Assembly: GCA_028276145.1 (NCBI GenBank)
Contig: JAPYWX010000002.1
Location: 1-35,417 of the forward strand
Direction: 5' to 3'
Source of the DNA: Spirochaetota bacterium
GTDB taxonomy: Bacteria > Spirochaetota > Brevinematia > DTOW01
Length of the DNA stretch: 35,417 nucleotides
Shown: piece by piece, positions 1-8,199 of the stretch
Position numbering within the stretch: the stretch's first letter is position 1
How the letters are laid out: each line of letters starts with the position of its first letter
Made by a program: the position numbers and the translations under genes
Notes under the pieces: generated by a model
The model's input: the letters and a program-made list of their open reading frames with translations, nothing else
Told to the model about the DNA's origin: nothing
Database searches by the model: none

Positions 1-82
1 CATTCCTAACTTCAAATTCGGTTTTGTATCTCTTAGCTAGGAGCTTGAAAACAAAGTTTTTAGCTTTGCTTTTCTCATCCAT
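1..82 (-). CDS. Truncated 5' end of an unidentified gene, possibly RecX-like
   Basis: An open frame starts with ATG at 82 and runs off the left edge of the window after 27 codons. The visible protein starts MDEKSKAKNFVFKLLAKRYK and continues TEFEVRN. The pattern of a helix with LL, then xxRY(K/R)(T/S)E.E(V/L)R, resembles the first helical repeat of RecX, the RecA regulator. That match rests on a very short stretch. There is no clear Shine-Dalgarno sequence. A perfect 12-bp palindrome, GTAAAATTTTAC, lies just upstream at 87-98. It could equally be an unrelated helical protein. Confidence 0.35.
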   Translation of the reverse strand, partial: MDEKSKAKNFVFKLLAKRYKTEFEVRN

Positions 83-198
83 CTAGGTAAAATTTTACAT
101 TTCAGTAATTGTTGCATTCAAAAACTTCTTATAGATGTTCGTTACTTTTGAGAGTATATTAGTCAATAGTTACCTTAGAGTGAGTTATTAATTTTCTT

Positions 199-221
199 AG
201 AGGAGGGGAATTCCCTCCTCT
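199..221 (-). terminator. Hairpin just after the secreted-protein gene, possible terminator
   Basis: Nine-base perfect arms (AGAGGAGGG at 199-207 and CCCTCCTCT at 213-221) with a 5-nt loop sit 3 nt beyond the stop codon of the minus-strand gene ending at 225. There is no clear T-run on the minus-strand side; the T-rich flank (TATTTTAC) is on the plus-strand side. Termination is therefore likely from position but not from the classical signature. Confidence 0.45.
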
Positions 222-224
222 ATT

Positions 225-1238
225 TTACTTAAGCATGCCAATTAATTCGTTTGCATCGTAATAGAGCATTCTATAGGTCATCTCATCTATTGCCTTGCCT
301 CTCTGTGCATCAAGCAAGTGCTTATACGCCTCCATTATGTTCCTAGCAGTGTGATAATTCCACCAGCCTTTCTTTATGTTGTCCCTCGCCGCCACTAACT
401 TGTCATTCAATCCATCGTAAACATCCTGTTTGCTTATCCATCCAAGCTCATACGCTTCTTTCGTTATCTTCATAAGTTTCTCAATGTATGCTAGTGGCCC
501 ATCAGATGGAAATGGCTTAACAACAGGCCCCACAACTTTGAATGCTTTAGCACCAGTAGGTATTGAAAAACCAGGAGGTGCATCCCCTGCATACCTAAAT
601 ACCCAGTGAGCTGCCTGCCTCCATCCACCCAAGTCCAAAACCCCTGGCATAGTTTTCTCACCTTTTACTATTATCTCAAAGTCAAGCCTACCCCCAGGTG
701 GCATAAAACCCTCACTCTCATCCATTGTCATCAAACCACCAGGAACCTTGATATCAACAAACCATCTACGCACTATCGTTCCATCAAGTTTGGTAGTACC
801 GTCTAAATCTAAAAACACAATTCTCTCTTTTTCAGGTCTTACTTTTGTTAGCCTACCTGTCGATGGGTCATAATCATATCTCATTACAAAAGGTCCTCCT
901 GTCCATATTATGTTATTGTTGCTACACATCCCCCTCACATAAAGAAAATCATCTGCTATGTCTCTACCTCTCTCAAACTGGGCGAGTATGCTTGCGAACT
1001 TTCTCTTGTTACTCGCATCGTAGAATAGGGTATAGTGATACTTCACTCCTGTCAAAGGTTTCTTTTCCTCATTTGGCAGATGCCAAGGTGGAATGTAGTT
1101 TGTCACAAACTCTATGCTCCACTCAACTCTTGCTGTGAAATCATCAGGTCTTTCATTATAAGGCTTAACACCATAAGAAATGCTCATAAAAAATGTAGTT
1201 AGCATAAACAAGAAAGTTAAAAATTTAATCCTCTTCAT
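225..1238 (-). CDS. Secreted protein of unknown function with a C-terminal helical repeat
   Basis: About 337 residues. I prefer the ATG at 1238 (MKRIKFLTFLFML...) over the one at 1247, because AGGATGG lies 5 nt before it and it begins a normal signal peptide (basic start, hydrophobic core, cleavage near SYG). The mature part is rich in aromatic residues and glycine and matches no enzyme family I recognise. The last 90 residues are helical; DKLVAARDNIKKG followed later by LLDAQRGKAI and DANELIGML resembles the small helical repeat (L..KL..A...L..G....A...L.AF...V.AQ.GK.I) at the ends of many bacterial surface proteins. It starts 3 nt after the broken M74-like lipoprotein gene, so the two were probably one transcript. 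An envelope or surface role is inferred from the signal peptide only. Confidence 0.72.
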   Translation of the reverse strand: MKRIKFLTFLFMLTTFFMSISYGVKPYNERPDDFTARVEWSIEFVTNYIPPWHLPNEEKKPLTGVKYHYTLFYDASNKRKFASILAQFERGRDIADDFLYVRGMCSNNNIIWTGGPFVMRYDYDPSTGRLTKVRPEKERIVFLDLDGTTKLDGTIVRRWFVDIKVPGGLMTMDESEGFMPPGGRLDFEIIVKGEKTMPGVLDLGGWRQAAHWVFRYAGDAPPGFSIPTGAKAFKVVGPVVKPFPSDGPLAYIEKLMKITKEAYELGWISKQDVYDGLNDKLVAARDNIKKGWWNYHTARNIMEAYKHLLDAQRGKAIDEMTYRMLYYDANELIGMLK

Positions 1239-1250
1239 AAAATCCATCCT

Positions 1251-2415
1251 TTAATCGCCTAAGTAATAGTAATTTGAAGCAGCTTTACAAGTCAGATGAT
1301 AGTGATCCCCTTCATATATATATGAAAAAGTATCCCCAAACTTTGCATTGTAATTAGAAATAGCTCTATCAATTTGTTCAATCTTTAGGCATTTGCTCGA
1401 GTATATACCCCCAGATCCATCATCAGAGTAGCACGATATATCTATATTCCTTCCATCCCTATGCGTCTTATGTGGCGTTGCATATATTCTATGGTGAATA
1501 TTTGCCCAATAAGTTATCGTGTAAGGATTACCATAGCCATCTACCCTGTCATATATTATCAAGTCCTCACTACTAGTATATCCTATCCAAAACATCCCTC
1601 CCCAAGGTAGCGATGCATCCGTCATCCTCACTATAAAATTACTATCACCCCCGTTATCCTTAGCATATTCTCCAACAATGTAAGGAATAAGCTTCGTAAG
1701 ATGTTCTTTCGTAGTTGGTTGAACATAATTGTTGTTTGAGTGAAATACTGTTTGCCCAACAAATTTCCAACTAGCTCCACTCTCAATACCATACCTAGGA
1801 AATTCTACAAGTTCCGGTATCTTGACATAAATCGTTGATGTCTTTGCGGTTACAAAGCTACCCTCATAATACGCTTCACCTATCACATAGTAAATCCCGC
1901 TAACATCGGAGGCGGTGTATAATACAGTTATTTCCTTCTGCCCTACTTCCAACCTTGTGCTATATGTGCCGAGCTTACCAACAGGCCTAAGTATGGTATT
2001 AGAAGGAAGACCAGATATCCATGCTTCATAATTACCACTGACAACATTATCAGCTGGATTGTTACTAATGCTATCTCCTGGTTCTATATGAAACCTTATC
2101 TCAACTTTCCCCCAATCCTCCTCATTGATATTCGTTAAATCATCTTTGGTATATGTGAACCTGATCCACGCTTGGCCGTCAGGGTAAATGGGATGTGCTG
2201 AGGTCTCGTCTTGAAATTTGTTAGGTCTTATGGTATACTAACCTACCTTGATGTTCTCATCGATGTCCAGGCTCACAATGCCAATACTGCAACCTTGTAA
2301 AGCAAGCATAGATAATGAGAAAGTTATAAAAAGTGGTAGTGTAAAAATGAGAGTTAAGATGAGGCTTCCCTTACGCCTCTCTCTCTCTTATAATCTCAAA
2401 AATTTTGTTTTTCAT
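1251..2415 (-). pseudogene. Disrupted lipoprotein with LAS-type murein endopeptidase domain
   Basis: A continuous frame from 2237 to 1251 contains no ATG and is preceded in frame by TAG (2240-2238). Upstream of that stop the same frame encodes SMLALQGC, a lipoprotein signal with lipobox cysteine. The only good start is ATG at 2415, with GGGGGTG 4 nt before it, but it is out of frame because of a (CT)6 run at 2377-2388. Gaining one CT unit or losing two would join MKNKIFEIIRER to the lipoprotein signal. The C-terminal domain carries THRDGRNIDI and GDHYHLTC, matching the H..D and HxH zinc ligands of the M74/M15 (MepA, LAS) peptidoglycan peptidases. The 234-residue frame from TTG at 1952 is the largest intact piece but lacks the export signal. 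Two lesions (frameshift and nonsense) point to a pseudogene; phase variation or sequencing error are alternatives. Confidence 0.7.
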
Positions 2416-2518
2416 ATACACCCCCTATCAAGACAGGGATTTATACTAACTCATCAATTCACCTTTCTGGAGGAATTATAATTACACAAACTTTTAGTTT
2501 CAATGGATTTGAAATAAA

Positions 2519-2654
2519 GATGCTTAGCATCACAACTACCCTGCCTATTTTATTAAAAATGTGCTTTAAGCGAAATGTATTCTATTAAGCACACTGTAAG
2601 GCAACTTTAAATACCTAATTAAGAAAGTGCTTTAAGCACTAGTCTTAAAGCACT
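2519..2654. repeat. Intergenic short-hairpin array A
   Basis: This lies in the divergent gap before accB. The palindromes are GATGCTTAGCATC (2519-2531) and AGTGCTTTAAGCACT (2626-2640, perfect 7-bp arms around one T). Degenerate relatives lie at 2561-2572 and 2641-2654. The rest of the gap to 2728 holds no gene I can support. Confidence 0.75.
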
Positions 2655-2728
2655 GGTATGAGTCTAGAATTTTTGATATTGAAAATTACGATAATTGTTT
2701 TTAATAATTCTTTTTAAAGGGTGTTGGC

Positions 2729-3244
2729 ATGGCAAAGCTTGAAGGTATTCCTTTCAAAGAGATAGAGAAGTTGTCAAAGATATTCAAAGAGAACAATTTA
2801 TCAGAGCTAGTTATAGAGACGGAAGAGTTTTCTATAAAGTTCTCTTCCAAAGACCACTATGGCTTATTTACGCCAGTAGTTGGTGCTGTAACTCCTTCAA
2901 CTGTGGTACAAGCACCTACTACTGAAGTTCAAAAGCCTTCAGTTCATCCGAAACCGCAGGAAGCTAAGAAATCTCAGCAAACTGACGCTTTTGATGCTCC
3001 TAATTATCACAAAGTTGTTTCACCAATAAGAGGGACGTATTACGAGGCACCTGCTCCTGGTGCTGAGCCTTTTGTTAAAGAAGGACAGCATGTCAATGCT
3101 GGGGCTACTCTGTGTATTGTTGAAGCTATGAAGGTGATGAACGAAATAAAAGCTCCTGTTACAGGCAAAGTTGTTAAAATATTCAAAAAGAATGCAGAGG
3201 TTGTTAATCAAGGTGATGTTTTGATGGTTTTGGAGATAATTTAA
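2729..3244 (+). CDS. accB: Biotin carboxyl carrier protein of acetyl-CoA carboxylase
   Basis: 171 residues. BCCP carries biotin between the biotin carboxylase and carboxyltransferase of acetyl-CoA carboxylase, the first step of fatty acid synthesis in the cytoplasm. The C-terminal biotinyl/lipoyl domain (about 96-171) has the invariant EAMKVM motif with target lysine K135. The N-terminal region (1-42) has the usual IEKLSKIFKENNLSELVIE helix-strand pattern, and a Pro/Ala/Gln linker (about 50-90) joins the two. AAAGGG lies 8 nt before the ATG. The usual partner accC is not adjacent; instead an ABC-2 permease follows after 4 nt. A decarboxylase carrier subunit is possible, but the N-terminal BCCP pattern favours AccB. 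Confidence 0.93.
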   Translation: MAKLEGIPFKEIEKLSKIFKENNLSELVIETEEFSIKFSSKDHYGLFTPVVGAVTPSTVVQAPTTEVQKPSVHPKPQEAKKSQQTDAFDAPNYHKVVSPIRGTYYEAPAPGAEPFVKEGQHVNAGATLCIVEAMKVMNEIKAPVTGKVVKIFKKNAEVVNQGDVLMVLEII

Positions 3245-3248
3245 GCTT

Positions 3249-3965
3249 ATGAGAAACATCTGGTATGTTTTTAAGAAAGAGATAATAGTTTATTTTACTA
3301 CTCCTGTGGCGTATATTGTGATGCTTGCTTTTTTGGTGATTTCTGGATATTTGTTCCATTTTTATTTCTCATTCGTAAGGGTATCTGATTTGAGTAAAGT
3401 TTTCAATAATATGATAATAGCTGGAATGTTAGTTTCACCAATACTAACAATGAGGCTATTGTCAGAGGAAAAAAGATCAAACACTTATGAACTTTTGAGA
3501 ACATCTCCTATTTCTCTTTACCAAGTTGTTATAGGTAAATATCTAGCGAGCATAGCTATATTCTTAAGCGGGTTATTCCTAACAGTTGTTTATGTCATTT
3601 TGCTTGAGGTTTACGGTTCTCCTGATTATGGTGTTATAATTTCTGGATATGTAGGTTTTATACTTGCAATGAGTGCCTTCCTTTCAATTGGGCTATTTGC
3701 TTCTTCACTGTCTCAAAACCAGATGGTAGCCGCTATAATAGGATTCGCTCTCATATTCTTGCTTTGGTTCATAGATGTGCTCTCAGGAGTTGTTGCAAAT
3801 GATTTTATATCTAATGTATTGAATGAGCTTTCTTTCCTGAATCATTTCTCTTCTTTCCTATCAGGAATAATTGACTTGAGGGATGTGGCTTTCTTCGTTT
3901 TCTGGATTGTAGCAATGCTGACAATTACAACAAAAGTTTTAGAAATGAGTACTTGGAAAAACTAA
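3249..3965 (+). CDS. ABC-2 type transporter permease, GldF-like
   Basis: 238 residues with six hydrophobic segments and little else, typical of ABC-2 permeases that work with a separate ATPase. The start (FKKEIIVYFTTPVAYIVM) and the stretch MRLLSEEKRSNTYELLRTSP, followed by ISLYQVVIGKY, are the hallmark of the GldF / NosY-like subgroup. It lies 4 nt after accB, has no obvious ribosome binding site, and is probably co-transcribed. No ATP-binding subunit and no GldG-like partner are in the window, so the substrate cannot be told. It faces the bactofilin gene with an 11-nt gap and no terminator-like hairpin. Confidence 0.88.
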   Translation: MRNIWYVFKKEIIVYFTTPVAYIVMLAFLVISGYLFHFYFSFVRVSDLSKVFNNMIIAGMLVSPILTMRLLSEEKRSNTYELLRTSPISLYQVVIGKYLASIAIFLSGLFLTVVYVILLEVYGSPDYGVIISGYVGFILAMSAFLSIGLFASSLSQNQMVAAIIGFALIFLLWFIDVLSGVVANDFISNVLNELSFLNHFSSFLSGIIDLRDVAFFVFWIVAMLTITTKVLEMSTWKN

Positions 3966-3976
3966 AGAGTTTAACT

Positions 3977-4414
3977 TCACCACTCCCAAGATGATTTTTC
4001 TTTTTCTATAAAGGTGTTGACTTCTTTTTCAAAAAGAGCTTTAAGCTCTTCTTCGCTGGCTCTTTTGAATTTCCCTTTGAATTTCGCTCCTTCGTCCATA
4101 AGTATTTTAGTTGCTGTTAAGTCTCCTATTACCTTTGCAGTGCTAAGTAAAACTATATTCTTCATAGCGAATATGTTTCCTTTTACAGCTCCACCAATAA
4201 CTACAGCCTCGCCATATATATCACCTTTCACTTTACCAGTTGACCCTACTATTACAAGGTCCTTCGTTCTTATATTCCCTTCGTACATGCCGTCAATTCT
4301 TATTGCTCCTTCTACAACAAAAGTCCCTCTGAATATTGTTTCATTTCCTATCATCGTATTTACTTTCTTTATGTTTATTTCTCTTCCTACTTTTCTTTCT
4401 ATTTCCTTATCCAA
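3977..4414 (-). CDS. Bactofilin
   Basis: 145 residues, the normal size of this cytoskeletal family. Bactofilins form beta-helical filaments near the membrane and help set cell shape, stalks or polarity. The beta-helix core (about 20-115) shows the repeated short strands with glycine turns: GTFVVEGAIRIDGMYEGNIR, then VKGDIYGEAVVIGGAVKGNI and LSTAKVIGDLTATKI. Charged tails flank it, a basic Lys/Arg start and a Glu/Lys-rich end. The gene overlaps the end of tldD by 8 nt, so it is translationally coupled to it. No M23 peptidase, a common bactofilin partner, is beside it. Confidence 0.92.
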   Translation of the reverse strand: MDKEIERKVGREINIKKVNTMIGNETIFRGTFVVEGAIRIDGMYEGNIRTKDLVIVGSTGKVKGDIYGEAVVIGGAVKGNIFAMKNIVLLSTAKVIGDLTATKILMDEGAKFKGKFKRASEEELKALFEKEVNTFIEKEKSSWEW

Positions 4415-5774
4415 CTTTCCCTCCTATAAGTACATCTTTTACTAGAATATGAGGTCCGCCGTCACCTACAGGTAAAGGTGATTGCCCACCTTTGCCGCAT
4501 CCTCCCATTGTACTGTGGATTTTTAAGTCGTTGCCTATGGCAACGATATTATTGAGAGTTTCAAAAACATTACCTGTCAGAGTTATATCTCTGAGCAGTT
4601 TCGTTATCTTGCCGTTTTCAACTTTGTACCCGTAAGAAGCTGAGAAAGTGAACATTTCTAAATTAGTTTGTCCACCTAAAAAGTCAACAACGTATATGCC
4701 ATTCCCTAGCTTCTCAAATAATTCTTCTACTGGCGTAGTGCCATTGTCAATGAAAGTGTTTGTCATCCTTACTAAAGGTGGAAATTCATAACTCAAAGCT
4801 CTAGCATTACCTGATAGAGGTTCGTTCATGAATTTTGATGTTAATCTTGAGTGTAACCTTGCATTCAAAACACCGTTTTTGACTAGGTAAGTTCTCTGAG
4901 CAGGAATTCCTTCATCATCGTATGGTGTATAACCTACAACATCTTCAATGTTACCGTCATCAATTATGTTTAGTTCTTCTACGCCGAAGCTTCTCCCTAT
5001 TTTCATCGTTTCCATCAATCTTTGATTCCCGTATATGTGGTCAGCTTCTGAAAGATGCCCAAACGCTTCGTGTGCAAAAACACCTGTGAGTTTCGGGTCA
5101 ATTATTACATTGTACCTACCACCTACAACTTGCTCAGCCGATAATAGGTCAACAGCTCTTTTGGCTACTTCTTCAGCTTTTGAGTGTAAATTAGATACTG
5201 CCTCAAATCCTTTGTAAAGGGCTATTGATTCTGCCGCTTTCTGAACATTGTTACCACTAACCGCATAAGCTACAAAACTTATACCTACATAGGTGAATTC
5301 TAGTTCTATTTCACTTCCCTCGGAATTAACATAGTACTTCTTTTTTCTGTAGTCAAGATACCTAACTCGTGCTGATTGTATATCTTTAGCTTTAAGTATG
5401 TTCATGTATTCGTTACATATCTTTAATTTCTCATCTAAACTCAAAGAAAGAGGGTCTATCTCATACCTTGTGGTGACTTTATCCTTGATTGCTTGGTATC
5501 TCGTAATGTCAATTTTTGATTTTGTGCTTAGAAGTTTTGCGGATTTTTGAGCACTGATTATTGCGTTTTTCAGGTCATCAATCAAATTAAATGAGCTGTA
5601 AGCCATTCCTCCATTGTCTAGGACTCTGACGATGCCACCTTTTGAATCTCTGTAGGCTATTTCTTCTATACCTTCGTTTGATATAACTATGGATGTTCCG
5701 TGAATTTCCTCAAACCTTACATCACAGAAATCAGATTTCAGGTCTGAAATGCCACTCTTAAGTATCTCTATCAT
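4407..5774 (-). CDS. tldD: TldD-type metalloprotease
   Basis: 455 residues, the usual TldD length. TldD pairs with TldE/PmbA to form a cytoplasmic zinc protease that degrades unfolded peptides and matures some peptide products. The metal motif HEAFGH is at 235-240, and a C-terminal glycine-rich block GGCGKGGQSPLPVGDGGPH supplies the conserved cysteine region. The start is well supported: AAGAGGT lies 4 nt before ATG, and TATAAT sits about 25 nt further up. Bactofilin follows with an 8-nt overlap. TldE is not next to it and must lie elsewhere if the heterodimer exists. Confidence 0.93.
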   Translation of the reverse strand: MIEILKSGISDLKSDFCDVRFEEIHGTSIVISNEGIEEIAYRDSKGGIVRVLDNGGMAYSSFNLIDDLKNAIISAQKSAKLLSTKSKIDITRYQAIKDKVTTRYEIDPLSLSLDEKLKICNEYMNILKAKDIQSARVRYLDYRKKKYYVNSEGSEIELEFTYVGISFVAYAVSGNNVQKAAESIALYKGFEAVSNLHSKAEEVAKRAVDLLSAEQVVGGRYNVIIDPKLTGVFAHEAFGHLSEADHIYGNQRLMETMKIGRSFGVEELNIIDDGNIEDVVGYTPYDDEGIPAQRTYLVKNGVLNARLHSRLTSKFMNEPLSGNARALSYEFPPLVRMTNTFIDNGTTPVEELFEKLGNGIYVVDFLGGQTNLEMFTFSASYGYKVENGKITKLLRDITLTGNVFETLNNIVAIGNDLKIHSTMGGCGKGGQSPLPVGDGGPHILVKDVLIGGKVG

Positions 5775-5833
5775 TTTTACCTCTTGAGATAGTAAAAAAT
5801 TATAAAAAAGGTTTATGTATTTTTGAAAAGTTC

Positions 5834-6175
5834 AACAGGCTATGCCTGTTTCTTAATTTAAATATTGAGAATGTGCTGTAAGCACCACACCCTCCCACCC
5901 TTATTATTGAGAGAGACTTTGTCTCTCTACACTCTCTAGAGTACACGAATTAAGAAAGTGCTATTAAGCATCCACCCTATTTGATCTAAAAAGGTTACAT
6001 CTCTCTGTACTACCTAGAGTAAGAGGCTTAGCCTCTAAGAGGCTTAGCCTCTCTGCACTTTTATAAGATTTTACCAGAAAGTGCTCCAGACAATACAAAA
6101 TGTAGGTAATTTAGCCTATTCAGTACTTGAGTGTTTCCAACACAGAGTGTTTTCAACACAGAGTGTTTTAAACAC
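5834..6175. repeat. Intergenic short-hairpin array B (divergent gap tldD / apbE-like)
   Basis: The 524-bp divergent gap 5775-6298 has no gene I can support. It holds AACAGGCTATGCCTGTT (5834-5850), GTGCTGTAAGCAC (5873-5885), an AGAGAGACTTTGTCTCTCT hairpin (5910-5928) and ACTCTCTAGAGT (5931-5942). Two adjacent copies of AGAGGCTTAGCCTCT follow (6022-6036, 6038-6052). A 16-bp-period triplet closes the array: GTGTTTCCAACAC (6131), GTGTTTTCAACAC (6147) and GTGTTTTAAACAC (6163-6175). Arms are complementary in each copy and loops are mostly 2-3 nt. Confidence 0.85.
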
Positions 6176-6298
6176 GTAGTATGTAAAGATTACACAGCTT
6201 CTTGGGAGTAGTTATTTACTATTGAAGAAAGAGTTTTTCAAAAGCCTCACTTTCTTTTGATACGAAGAAATGTTTTGATTTAAGATTATGTCAAATTT

Positions 6299-7345
6299 AT
6301 GAAGCCGAATTTTGGAAGAATAGTTTTTATTTTTACCTTTTTGTTTTATTTTTCTTCTTTTTCGTTTAGCCAAAACGAAGTTTTGGTTTCTAAACAGTTT
6401 TATTACGAATCGTTGCCGATATTGGTTAACTTGATTGTTGAGAATGAGAAGAAGGGGGAAGAGTTAGCACTTGATATTTTTGAAACAATTACAAACTACA
6501 TGTTTAACTATTCGTACGAAGGTGGCAGTTATCTAAGTAATATAACTTACAAAGCCTATAGAGGCTTTGTTAGCTGTGACGAAGATTTATTAAAAATCCT
6601 TGGTATTACTCTGGATTATTACTATGCAACGAAGGGAGCAATAAGCCCAACAATAGGTAGCCTGATTGAACTCTGGGGTTTTGGCAAGAATCCTAATGTA
6701 CCAACTAAAGAGGAAATAGAATATGCTCTAAAGGCATCTTCTCCTAAGAATTTGGTAATTCACCAAGGGTCAATAAGGTTAAAAAGTAAAAGTACCAAGT
6801 TTTATTTGAAGCCTTTTGCTATCGGTTTGGCGCTTGAGAAAGTCAAAGAGAAGCTAGATGGGCAGAAAGTAAAAAATGCTATAGTTACGATTGATACAAG
6901 ATATTCATTAGTTTTAGGTAAAAAGTTCAATAATGATTGGGTGATAGGTGTTAAAAATCCTCTGGCTATGGGAATTAGTGAATTCGTTTACAGTTTCAGT
7001 GTTAGTGATAGATTTGTTTCTGTCTCATCGGTTGATGAGGACAGGTTTAATATTGATTTTAAGAACTACTTTTCTATAATTGACCCTAGGACGGGGTATC
7101 CACCGGATAGTAAAGTTGTATCTGTTGTTGTGGTAGGTAAGAAAGGTGTTGATAGTGTTGTTTTGTCAAGAGTTTTGCTAACGTTGGGGGATGTTGGGGG
7201 ACCTAAATTTGCCGAAAGCCGTAATGTTGCAGCTCTCTTTGTTGTGTCAGAAGGTGCAAGATTCAACTTTATAAAAACTAAAAGGTGGGTGGAGCTTGTT
7301 GACAAACATACGCAAGATAAACAAAGGAAAATAAAAACTAGGTGA
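6299..7345 (+). CDS. ApbE-like FMN transferase (or degenerate relative)
   Basis: 348 residues with an N-terminal signal peptide (1-24, hydrophobic, ending FSFSQ). ApbE attaches FMN to threonines of exported or membrane redox proteins outside the cytoplasm. Family signs are TKGAISPTIGSLIELWGFG (111-129) and IIDPRTGYPPDS (260-271), which correspond to the substrate-side loop and metal-site motif. The usual lysine motif LGGIAKG is changed to LKPFAIG (170-176), so catalysis may be altered. There is no Shine-Dalgarno sequence; a -10-like GATTAT (6284-6289) ends 9 nt before the ATG, suggesting a leaderless transcript. A GerMN protein follows after 20 nt and Hsp70 after that. No flavin acceptor such as RnfG or NqrC is nearby. 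Confidence 0.8.
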   Translation: MKPNFGRIVFIFTFLFYFSSFSFSQNEVLVSKQFYYESLPILVNLIVENEKKGEELALDIFETITNYMFNYSYEGGSYLSNITYKAYRGFVSCDEDLLKILGITLDYYYATKGAISPTIGSLIELWGFGKNPNVPTKEEIEYALKASSPKNLVIHQGSIRLKSKSTKFYLKPFAIGLALEKVKEKLDGQKVKNAIVTIDTRYSLVLGKKFNNDWVIGVKNPLAMGISEFVYSFSVSDRFVSVSSVDEDRFNIDFKNYFSIIDPRTGYPPDSKVVSVVVVGKKGVDSVVLSRVLLTLGDVGGPKFAESRNVAALFVVSEGARFNFIKTKRWVELVDKHTQDKQRKIKTR

Positions 7346-7365
7346 TATGTTCCGAACCTTAATAC

Positions 7366-8157
7366 ATGAAAAAGAGGAAGTCAGGTAAAAAATCAGGTAA
7401 TAAAGGGAAAAAAGGAAATTACGGAGTTTTGATAGCTTTTCTTTCTATACTTTCTTTAGCTGGTATTGGCTACATCGCTTATGACCTATTCTTTAAAGAT
7501 TTCTTTAAGGGGGGAGGAATTAAATTCCAAAACCTAAAAGTTACTAACAGTTTTGGTAAAGAAGATTTTGAGTCTGGTGAAAGTTTTTCACCTCAGGTTT
7601 ATGAAACAAATATTATTGATAATCAAAGCGAGAATGTGGCTACAAATTATGAAGGTGTAAAAAAAGAGGTGAGGAGTGTAATTACGAACATTCGTACAAA
7701 TATGATGGAAAGCAAAGCTGAGAGCAAATTTGTAATTAAAAAATTAAGAATTTTCTTGTATAGGGAGGTGGGTGATAATATTTCATTTTACTACGAGTTG
7801 GTGGAGTTAACAAATGTTCAGGACCCTGTAATGACAATTTTTAGTAAGCTTAAGTCTGTTAAGAGCGAAGGTAATAGACTGAGTTTTGTTAACCCAAAGG
7901 TTAGGCTTATAGATTACAAGATTACGCCTGAAAAAACTTTAGTTATAAACCTTTCAAAAGATGTGAATTACAATTCCTATGGTAGTGAAGGGGTACTTTA
8001 TTCAATTTATCAGATTGCCTATACGCTTGGTAGTGCTGCAGGTTGTAAGGATGTTTTAGTCCTTATAGAAGGTGAGGAACCTGAGTACTTAGGTGGTGAA
8101 GGGATAATGTTTGATAATCCTATAAATATCTCTAGACCCCCAAAAATTAATTTCTAA
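7366..8157 (+). CDS. Membrane-anchored GerMN-domain protein
   Basis: 263 residues. A very basic start (about 1-18, Lys/Gly-rich) precedes one membrane helix (about 23-44), then a linker rich in Asn and Glu, then a GerMN fold at about 125-250. That fold is recognisable from VIKKLRIFLYREVGDN, the central NPKVRLIDYKITPEKTLVIN strand pair, LSKDV, the GSEGVLYSIYQIAYTLGSA helix and the closing DVLVLIEGEEPEYLGG. GerMN domains occur in spore germination protein GerM and in many non-spore-formers as envelope proteins of unclear role. It shares a likely transcript with the ApbE-like gene upstream and Hsp70 downstream. Confidence 0.8.
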   Translation: MKKRKSGKKSGNKGKKGNYGVLIAFLSILSLAGIGYIAYDLFFKDFFKGGGIKFQNLKVTNSFGKEDFESGESFSPQVYETNIIDNQSENVATNYEGVKKEVRSVITNIRTNMMESKAESKFVIKKLRIFLYREVGDNISFYYELVELTNVQDPVMTIFSKLKSVKSEGNRLSFVNPKVRLIDYKITPEKTLVINLSKDVNYNSYGSEGVLYSIYQIAYTLGSAAGCKDVLVLIEGEEPEYLGGEGIMFDNPINISRPPKINF

Positions 8158-8199
8158 AAGGTTAGGGAACTATTCCGAACATTACAGAGGGGAGGTGCT

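Noticed and set aside
2238..2240. The in-frame TAG read as pyrrolysine or other recoding
   Set aside because: There is no recoding element and no known need for a special residue in this region; the upstream frame is also broken, so simple decay is more likely.
2248..2481. A 77-codon plus-strand open frame
   Set aside because: It runs antisense to the 5' part of the disrupted lipoprotein, which has the signal peptide and ribosome site.
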